Assembly: GCA_964612145.1 (NCBI GenBank)
Contig: CAZTBP010000001.1
Coordinates: forward strand, 1-64,000
Direction: 5' to 3'
Source: JAGNLV01 sp964612145
Lineage (GTDB): Bacteria > Zixibacteria > MSB-5A5 > GN15 > FEB-12
Length of the DNA stretch: 64,000 nt
Positions 59,163 to 64,000 of the stretch are shown here, piece after piece. The notes beneath the pieces were generated by a model. It did no database searches. It was not told where the DNA came from and worked only from the letters and a program-made list of their open reading frames with translations. Numbering within the stretch: the first letter of the stretch is position 1; every line of letters starts with the position of its first letter. The position numbers and the translations under genes are program-made.

Positions 59163-59570
59163 TCACGCGCCCCTCCCCTGTCTGAAATCTGTCTTGTATT
59201 CGTCCGGCAGCCGGTGCCGGTCTTTCTGTTCGCGGATCTCGAAAAAGTTCTCCAGTCGGGAGTCGTGCGCCATAAGTTCGCGGGCCAGGAAGGGACGGTA
59301 GCTGTTGTTCACCTTCACATCGCCATCAGGCCCATTCGCCAGGGCGATGTCGTGTCGAACGACACAGGTGATTCGGTCAATGCTGGAATGGTCAAACCCG
59401 GCCGTCTTAAGACTCAGACACTCGGCCAGACAGCGACTGAAGACCTCTTGGCCGTGTGGTGTCTCGCGCCACTCCCGGTAGCGGTCGGCAAGTGCCTGTT
59501 TTCCCTTGCGCGACACGGCTTTTGCCTTATCTTGTCCAAAGAGGTCCAACTCTGTCCCTTCCCTATTCAC
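59163..59570 (-). CDS. early operon protein
   Basis: 135 residues, starting at GTG with GGGAG at 8 nt. Conserved-looking core: RYREWRETPHGQEVFSRCLA, then SSIDRITCVVRHDIALANGP, VNNSYRPFLARELM and a C-terminal charged tail. The form is common among phage proteins just after the early repressor. No named family recognised. Second gene in the rightward-to-left early operon after the AbrB-like protein. Confidence 0.72.
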   Translation of the reverse strand: MNREGTELDLFGQDKAKAVSRKGKQALADRYREWRETPHGQEVFSRCLAECLSLKTAGFDHSSIDRITCVVRHDIALANGPDGDVKVNNSYRPFLARELMAHDSRLENFFEIREQKDRHRLPDEYKTDFRQGRGA

Positions 59571-59596
59571 GGATGATCTCCCTACTTCAGCACGGA

Positions 59597-59806
59597 TTAG
59601 CTGGCCTGGGCTTCAGGTTTGTCCTGGGCGTCCGCTGGCTCGATGATGATCCGGTTGTTCGCTTCGTCGATCCAGATTTGGCACTCCATGCCGTGCGCCC
59701 ACTTCAGCTTGTTCAATGCACCGGCGGAGAGGTTGATCGAATTGTCCGGTCTGATCGGGTAACATTTGAGAACTGGGTATATAGAATTTTCTGTACTCTC
59801 GGCCAT
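59597..59806 (-). CDS. AbrB/SpoVT-like regulator
   Basis: 69 residues from ATG at 59806 (GGAGG with 8-nt spacing); earlier in-frame starts have no ribosome site. The swapped-hairpin sequence is YPIRPDNSINLSAGALNKLK followed by HGMECQIWIDEANNRIIIEP. AbrB domains bind DNA as dimers or act as antitoxins. It opens the leftward early operon and faces the XRE repressor, so a Cro-like role is likely. An operator copy (59784-59794) lies within its first codons. Confidence 0.72.
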   Translation of the reverse strand: MAESTENSIYPVLKCYPIRPDNSINLSAGALNKLKWAHGMECQIWIDEANNRIIIEPADAQDKPEAQAS

Positions 59807-59896
59807 AAAAAAGACCTCCATGTGGGGTTCAACGGCTTTATTTGAGCAACAATATACAGAAAATTCCATAACTGTCAAGCCAAAAACAGAAAATTC
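59784..59896. promoter_or_regulatory. repressor operator array
   Basis: The 11-mer ACAGAAAATTC occurs at 59856-59866 and 59886-59896 (30 bp apart, about three turns) and inverted at 59784-59794. The first lies between the -35 and -10 of the early promoter and the second just upstream of its -35, so binding would block transcription. Confidence 0.7.
59851..59878 (-). promoter_or_regulatory. early leftward promoter
   Basis: TTGACA (59878-59873) and TATATT (59856-59851) are 16 nt apart on the minus strand, with the operator between them. It drives the AbrB-like gene and early operon. Confidence 0.7.
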
Positions 59897-59907
59897 TTGG
59901 ATTAATA

Positions 59908-60309
59908 GTGCAAGTCCGCCTGATTCAAATAGATATGGATGGCCGTAAAGCGCATCTGGCAAAAAAGCTCGTGTCACTACTTGCCGAATCGGGACAGTCA
60001 CAGACTGAGCTGGCTCGATTTTGTGGAGTAGCGCAAGGGCTAATCGCTGATCATATTCGGGAAAAGGCGTTCCCGAAAATCGATCTGTTGATAGCCTATT
60101 CTGATTTCTTTACAAAACACCTCGGACGGGAAATCACGCTTTTTGAGCTGACGGGCATTGAAGCACTAAAGGGCTATACTAAGAAACCGGAGATTTCATC
60201 GGCGGCTAAAGAAGCCGGCTCCATTTTCGAGCAGATTCCGGATGACGATCCGCTGAAACAGACTATATTGTATTTACTGGAACAAGCGAAGAAAAGGAAA
60301 CGGGAGTAG
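59908..60309 (+). CDS. XRE-family phage repressor
   Basis: 133 residues (GTG at 59908; the in-frame ATG at 59935 is an alternative). Helix-turn-helix SQTELARFCGVAQGLIADHI at about 31-50, a helical spacer and a short C-terminal region (SIFEQIPDDDPLKQTILYLL). No peptidase S24 domain, so control is not by self-cleavage. Divergent from the AbrB-like gene with the operators between: the lysis-lysogeny switch. Confidence 0.82.
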   Translation: MQVRLIQIDMDGRKAHLAKKLVSLLAESGQSQTELARFCGVAQGLIADHIREKAFPKIDLLIAYSDFFTKHLGREITLFELTGIEALKGYTKKPEISSAAKEAGSIFEQIPDDDPLKQTILYLLEQAKKRKRE

Positions 60310-60316
60310 CAGAGAC

Positions 60317-61447
60317 ATGTGCCCCTATAGAAAGTTGGCCATGCCCATTTTCGCCGTAGTTTTATTCGCCGCTGCCGGGGTTGCCCTTCCTCCTCCTAGG
60401 TTTTTGCCTGGCACGGGCCTTACAGCGGATTCCCCTATCAGGCTCAGGCCTACGCCCCCAGCGCACATCCCCTATGGTTTCCCGTCGGGTTTCGGAAGCG
60501 GGTTGCGCGCCCTGGATACGATCTTGACAAGCCGTTATATTTTGCGGGTCGACGAGAGCCGAATTGGTGGATCGGATTCCAGTTGGCTTAATGTCACTGC
60601 GTTTACCTGTAGCCTGACAGTAATCGGCTTTGGGTGGGTTTCAATATCGGATTTGGAAAAGGCCGATGCCCGGCGATGCTCGCCAACGACCCCGTTGTGC
60701 GAAAAGGACTTCGAGTTGGAGTTGTCCGAGTTCTATGAGTGTTATTCGCCGATGCATTTCCGACCATATCCATTGCTTGACTACTTTTCTTCCAACGACT
60801 CATGCATCTGGTATAAATATCCAGCTCTTGATACCACACTCGGGCCGCCATTTGTAATGGAGATTGTAGATAACGCCTCGCCAAATCGCTTGCCAAGTTC
60901 TATCTGGTATCGCGCCCACATTTATGATTGCAGTCTTCAAGTTATAGGTTGTGGGTGGGTGCCTCGCACGGAAGCATCTCAAGGAAAACTAAAGCCGTTG
61001 CATGAGTCCCTTGAATCTGAATTCACCGTGCATGAGATGATGGGCTGGGAGTGGTCCGCAGAGCGCGCGCCGTTCTTTCCCTGCGGAATTGACCAAGAGC
61101 CAGCCGACGAAGAGCCGCCGCCGGCAGATACTGTCTATCACTTCACGCATGAAGATATGTATGCAGAGGCAAAGCGGTTGTTTACCGTCATGGTTGAGCG
61201 CCCGCCGGAATCCAACAAGTACGTGCGCCACGAATTGGGCTCACTTTCGGAAACCGACATTTTCTCCGCCGATTCCTTCACGATGGTTCTTCACATTCCC
61301 GTCCGGTCGTTGCATCGTACTTCCGAATGGAGAGATCGGATTTTTCAATGCGAAATACAGGTAAGCAATACGGGCAGAATGGAGTTCGGCATTAACTGCG
61401 GCTTCTTCCCCGCCCGAGATAATAAGCAACAAAAGGTTGTGAGGTAG
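60317..61447 (+). CDS. exported moron with triplicated domain
   Basis: 376 residues. Signal peptide MPIFAVVLFAAAGVALPP (cleavage near LPPP). Three repeats: TAFTCSLTVIGFGWVS, HIYDCSLQVIGCGWVP and RIFQCEIQVSNTGRM, each preceded by a beta strand pair and Cys-containing. Conserved Cys in each unit suggests disulfides outside the cytoplasm. The gene follows the repressor by 7 nt, so it is expressed in lysogens. A surface or periplasmic role (exclusion, conversion) fits; no homologue recognised. Confidence 0.75.
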   Translation: MCPYRKLAMPIFAVVLFAAAGVALPPPRFLPGTGLTADSPIRLRPTPPAHIPYGFPSGFGSGLRALDTILTSRYILRVDESRIGGSDSSWLNVTAFTCSLTVIGFGWVSISDLEKADARRCSPTTPLCEKDFELELSEFYECYSPMHFRPYPLLDYFSSNDSCIWYKYPALDTTLGPPFVMEIVDNASPNRLPSSIWYRAHIYDCSLQVIGCGWVPRTEASQGKLKPLHESLESEFTVHEMMGWEWSAERAPFFPCGIDQEPADEEPPPADTVYHFTHEDMYAEAKRLFTVMVERPPESNKYVRHELGSLSETDIFSADSFTMVLHIPVRSLHRTSEWRDRIFQCEIQVSNTGRMEFGINCGFFPARDNKQQKVVR

Positions 61448-61450
61448 AGT

Positions 61451-62110
61451 TTGGGTATGACCTCATCGAAAGCATCTAATGACGAAGGCTCGGCAAGAAG
61501 GGCACTCACATTTATTCTGATAGCTGCAGGCGTGCTCGTGATTCTTGCGGCGCTTGCCAGTACGGGCCTTTTTGAAACCCAATCGCCCACCGAAGATCGA
61601 TCAGCGCTCGCGGCGGCACCAGATACCACACCCGCCAAATCGACATCCAATATCAGTGAGCACTACCCCGACAAGATTGTCTGGAATGGGGATTGGCTGG
61701 AACCTAACAAAGTAATGCAGATGTACAGGCTGCCTGGTGAATTTGAGGTTGTGGACTCGACGTTATACTCAGTCGTGTACAGGCTGAAACTTAAACCGCA
61801 TGTCGCGGAAATATGGACGAAATCCCTGTCTCGTGATGTTTTCGAGCGGATCGTGCTCAACTTGAATCACATCACCAAACAGTGGGAAATATGGCAGGGA
61901 GGACTATCGGGGGACCTGCTGGACATCGTCGACTCTACGCATTTGGACGAATTTCATGTGATAGAGTCGAGTCCGGATCAGGTGATTGTGAGTCTCAAAA
62001 TGATAGTGTGGCGAAATGGGAAGCCTCGGCCAGAAACGATCAGCCGTTCGATGATTGCGAGGGATGTATATGCCGCATTTTTGCATGACGCATTCGCAAA
62101 TTTCAAGTGA
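61451..62110 (+). CDS. membrane-anchored moron
   Basis: 219 residues, starting at TTG (GAGG at 6 nt) or ATG at 61457. One transmembrane helix at about 19-40 (ALTFILIAAGVLVILAALAS), then an exported domain of about 150 residues (beta strands and short helices). It comes 3 nt after the previous exported gene and should form an operon with it. The partner may anchor the triplicated protein. Function unknown. Confidence 0.72.
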   Translation: MGMTSSKASNDEGSARRALTFILIAAGVLVILAALASTGLFETQSPTEDRSALAAAPDTTPAKSTSNISEHYPDKIVWNGDWLEPNKVMQMYRLPGEFEVVDSTLYSVVYRLKLKPHVAEIWTKSLSRDVFERIVLNLNHITKQWEIWQGGLSGDLLDIVDSTHLDEFHVIESSPDQVIVSLKMIVWRNGKPRPETISRSMIARDVYAAFLHDAFANFK

Positions 62111-62114
62111 CGCT

Positions 62115-62219
62115 CTACTCCGGCCCTTCCACGGGTTTCACGAGCGCCTCGAGGTCGATAGATTCGGCCGCCTGGATAGCAATAACCAGGAGATCCCAGT
62201 CGGAAGGTTTGTCGGACAC
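62115..62219 (-). CDS. possible 34-residue gene
   Basis: Begins GTG with AGGAGG 4-5 nt upstream and encodes a short helix-forming peptide (SDKPSDWDLLVIAIQAAESI, then DLEALVKPVEGPE). The remaining bases 62220-62418 hold no other gene: the same frame stays open further upstream but has no good start. Support is the ribosome site and coding-like composition only. Confidence 0.4.
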   Translation of the reverse strand: MSDKPSDWDLLVIAIQAAESIDLEALVKPVEGPE

Positions 62220-62418
62220 GGCGCCTCCTGTAGCTTCAAGAACCTGGCCTCTGATGGGCCGTAAGCCGGTCCGGGGCACCACGGCGGAGCCAATGTACCA
62301 GACGGCTCCTCGCCCCGGGCCGCTATAGATAACATCGCAGGTAGTCCGTTACAGAGCAAGAGAAATTGAGGTGAACATCTTCGACAGTTTGGGTAACGGG
62401 AGGAGAGGAGCGAGGGCG

Positions 62419-62709
62419 TTAGTCGTCTAACTCTGAAAGTTCCTCGGCAGTGAGGGGCGTTTTATTGATTTTTTTTGCAGTCTTTTTCGTTGCTCGGTAG
62501 AAGACTTCGGCGTCGTAGCCGGTATTGTTGATGATGATTTTCATACCAGGCGTCCCGAAGCCAGCCTTCTCGCCCATGTCTACTTGGGCAATGCGGTCGC
62601 CCTTTTCATAATACTTATGATCGCCTACGAATTTCGTGTGCTCAAAGCCGAGAGCTTCTAAGCATTTGCAAACTTCATTCGGCTTAAGAGACGGGTATTT
62701 CTTCGACAA
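62419..62709 (-). CDS. hicA: HicA-like toxin
   Basis: 96 residues. The HicA double-stranded RNA-binding-like fold starts SLKPNEVCKCLEALGFEHTK and has the catalytic His in GDHKYYEK (GSHHxY in classical HicA), then MKIIINNTGYDAEVFYRATK. It is an mRNA interferase held by HicB. The gene overlaps hicB by 26 nt and follows it, the reverse of the E. coli hicA-first order. The C-terminal Lys-rich tail is longer than usual. Confidence 0.72.
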   Translation of the reverse strand: MSKKYPSLKPNEVCKCLEALGFEHTKFVGDHKYYEKGDRIAQVDMGEKAGFGTPGMKIIINNTGYDAEVFYRATKKTAKKINKTPLTAEELSELDD

Positions 62710-63052
62710 AATTTCTCACCGGCAAAAATGGTTTGCGCGGGGTGAGAGACTTCTTCTTGCGCTTGGACTCCCCCCCCTCGCTCGTCATGCTCATCATAAC
62801 ATTCAACCCATCCTGAAACTCCTTGACCATTTCAGGTGGGACAGAACGATAGACATACTTTTCCCAATCTTTCGGGTGCTCTGCCTGAATATAGGAAACG
62901 TAGCTGCCGATTGCTTCGATAGCTTTCTTTACGGCCTCGTCGGCTGTCTTCCCTTGTCCAAACAGCCCCATGTTGACGCAGATTGCGGTGAATACACCGT
63001 CGGTCTGCTTTATATACCCCAATGCCTCGATGGTCTTCGGCTTCTGGGTCAT
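62684..63052 (-). CDS. hicB: HicB-like antitoxin
   Basis: 122 residues from ATG at 63052 (GGAGG at 5 nt). HicB core: GYIKQTDGVFTAICVNMGLF, then GQGKTADEAVKKAIEAIGSY. The C-terminal third (VPPEMVKEFQDGL, SKRKKKSLTPRKP) is a possible DNA-binding tail. It neutralises HicA and probably represses the pair at the upstream palindrome (63154-63184). Useful for prophage maintenance. Confidence 0.75.
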   Translation of the reverse strand: MTQKPKTIEALGYIKQTDGVFTAICVNMGLFGQGKTADEAVKKAIEAIGSYVSYIQAEHPKDWEKYVYRSVPPEMVKEFQDGLNVMMSMTSEGGESKRKKKSLTPRKPFLPVRNFVEEIPVS

Positions 63053-63153
63053 TGGTTCCTCCATGCCATCGTTTCGCGGACGGTTATCTAACCTTATCGG
63101 CTCGATGTACAGTCAAAATAATGTAAAGGCGGGTAAAAATTTTCTTTCCGCAA

Positions 63154-63184
63154 CACAATTGTCGCTCCCTTCACGACAATTGTG
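63154..63184. promoter_or_regulatory. palindromic operator upstream of hicBA
   Basis: CACAATTGTCG (63154-63164) and CGACAATTGTG (63174-63184) form a perfect 11-bp inverted repeat around a 9-nt spacer, each half itself containing the palindrome ACAATTGT. It lies about 100 bp upstream of the hicB start, the usual position for autoregulation. I could not place the promoter confidently. Confidence 0.6.
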
Positions 63185-63231
63185 ACCAACCGTTACAAGA
63201 ATACAGGCAAAATCTGCCGTTCGCAAGTACA

Positions 63232-63261
63232 ATTTTCTGCCTACACAGGCAAGCAGAAAAT
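63232..63261. promoter_or_regulatory. second CAGAAAAT inverted pair
   Basis: ATTTTCTG (63232-63239) and CAGAAAAT (63254-63261) are inverted copies of the core of the repressor operators, 22 bp between centres. They lie upstream of the gene at 63390 and of hicBA. Control by the same repressor is inferred. Confidence 0.35.
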
Positions 63262-63389
63262 GTGCCGGATTCTGTCTTATAATACGGCTAAACCCTGTAA
63301 ATTGTTCCTGCTCAAGGAGGTTTTGGCGTCCTCAGCCCGAAAGTTTGTTCAGGTATCGACAATTAAGTGTGAATAGTGCATATTAGAAT

Positions 63390-63632
63390 ATGCAAAACCG
63401 CCCACGCAAAGGGAAGCGGAAAGACGCTAACGAGCTTGCCAAGACCGTAGTTGACGAGGCCACGTCCGAAGACGAGCCCCAGGACGAGCCGGAGCCGGAA
63501 GACGACGGCAAAGATCCGGCGGCTGTGGCGTTGGACCGCAAGGGTGGCAAAAAAGGCGGGAAAGCACAAGCCGCCAAGATGACCCCCGAAGAAAGGTCAG
63601 AAGCGGTGAGGAGGGCTGCGATAGCTAGGTGA
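63390..63632 (+). CDS. small basic/acidic protein
   Basis: 80 residues. A basic head (RPRKGKRKDANELAKT), acidic middle (EDEPQDEPEPEDDGKD), Lys/Gly stretch (KGGKKGGKAQAAK) and a final helix MTPEERSEAVRRAAIAR, a motif frequent at the ends of small bacterial nucleic-acid-associated proteins. CATATT about 4 nt before ATG with TCGACA 17 nt further upstream could be a promoter, giving a leaderless mRNA. No Shine-Dalgarno. Confidence 0.55.
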   Translation: MQNRPRKGKRKDANELAKTVVDEATSEDEPQDEPEPEDDGKDPAAVALDRKGGKKGGKAQAAKMTPEERSEAVRRAAIAR

Positions 63633-63649
63633 AAGAGACGGAAGAGCGA

Positions 63650-63997
63650 TTAACTGTCTACTTCGTGCTTATAGTCAAACCACACAACGTGGAACACATT
63701 CCCCTGATGGAAACCAAAAATACGAAACTTACCGAATACTTGAAACTGGTAAGGCGGGTAGGTACTCGGGGCATCGCCTAATCGGGAAGAAAACCCCTCT
63801 CTTTGCCTCGTGCTTTTCCAAGTAACTTCGTGCGCATGGTAATCCCCTGCTTCGATTTCCCTCCACGTCATGCCCCCGAGCTTCTTTAGATGCTTAAATA
63901 GTAAACAGAAGTCTCTACACTTGGGAACCGCCTTGGCAGAGTATTTTTTGTGCTTGTCATCGTAATACCTAAAACAGAAGGTAGCCTCACATGTCAA
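63650..63997 (-). CDS. toxin-like or hypothetical protein, may extend past the window
   Basis: 115 residues, reading from TTG at 63997; the true start may lie beyond the edge. The ending FGKFRIFGFHQGNVFHVVWF then DYKHEVDS recalls RelE-like or similar small toxins in which a strand pair ends with HxV, but no catalytic set is certain. Aromatic and Lys/Cys-rich. It converges on the small basic gene with 17 nt between. A partner antitoxin could lie outside the window. Confidence 0.5.
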   Translation of the reverse strand: MTCEATFCFRYYDDKHKKYSAKAVPKCRDFCLLFKHLKKLGGMTWREIEAGDYHAHEVTWKSTRQREGFSSRLGDAPSTYPPYQFQVFGKFRIFGFHQGNVFHVVWFDYKHEVDS

Positions 63998-64000
63998 GTA

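Noticed and set aside
58555..59166. 203-residue open frame across the hairpin-rich region
   Set aside because: Arg/Pro/Ala-rich low-complexity text with no domain, no ribosome site and stems running through it; typical of an open frame in GC-rich noncoding DNA.
62138..62359. 73-residue minus-strand open frame
   Set aside because: No ribosome site, Pro/Ser/Arg-rich; the overlapping 34-codon frame with AGGAGG is better.
63182..63376. 64-residue plus-strand open frame from GTG
   Set aside because: Overlaps the palindromic operator, lacks a ribosome site and has noncoding-like composition.

Overview
The window looks like most or all of a temperate, contractile-tailed dsDNA phage (myovirus morphology). 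I see no chromosomal housekeeping genes. The best clue to topology is at 1469-1526: the 3' half of a class II tRNA-Ser(GCT) lies between the integrase (left) and the rest of the phage (right). A prophage would have this site split and at its ends, so I read it as an intact attP in a circular or unintegrated genome. The lysogeny module at the right edge would then continue into the integrase at the left edge. The host is unknown. Sec-type signal peptides, a dockerin-like calcium-binding repeat protein and Asp/Ser/Thr-rich exported proteins suggest a Gram-negative of the FCB type (for example Zixibacteria-like); this is inference.

Layout. 0.2-1.6 kb: integrase, its promoter and attP. 1.6-4.4 kb: accessory region with a membrane protein, a DNA methyltransferase fused to a PD-(D/E)XK nuclease, a strong terminator, and a plus-strand tRNA plus a small gene. 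4.4-42.9 kb: late genes on the minus strand, read right to left in the order ParB-like, ABC/GNAT fusion, formyltransferase-like, small and large terminase, portal, minor head protein, XkdF-type protease with a nested scaffold, capsid, connectors, sheath, two tail tubes, frameshifted chaperone, tape measure, baseplate, fibres and lysis. The tail core resembles extracellular contractile injection systems (two T4 gp19-like tubes, CIS-tube-like and LysM proteins, DUF6760-like frameshift domain). Between the gp25 and J baseplate genes sits an 8.5 kb block of five fibre-like proteins, all with signal peptides or N-terminal membrane anchors.

43.1-43.8 kb: plus-strand membrane moron. 43.8-59.8 kb: minus-strand early operon with nucleases, two stand-alone winged-helix proteins, a shortened C5-methyltransferase, a DUF5131-like protein that has lost its cysteine cluster, YopX, ASCH, RNase HI, RusA-like, a replication protein carrying an internal repeat array, an SMC-like ATPase, RecT and a Cas4/RecB-like exonuclease. 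Two identical 78-bp intergenic repeats with a long hairpin punctuate this operon. A 600-bp gene-free segment (58559-59162) contains about ten successive perfect or near-perfect stem-loops, a candidate large structured RNA.

59.6-64 kb: the switch region. A divergent promoter carries 11-bp operator repeats between an AbrB-like protein and an XRE repressor, followed by two exported morons, a HicBA toxin-antitoxin module with a palindromic operator, and small genes at the edge.

Strongest leads for new biology: the 58.6-59.0 kb RNA-like element and its relation to the 78-bp repeats; the ParB / ABC-GNAT / formyltransferase-like cassette next to terminase (possible DNA base modification); the signal-peptide-bearing fibre block; and a holin-like protein fused to an outer-membrane-type beta domain.
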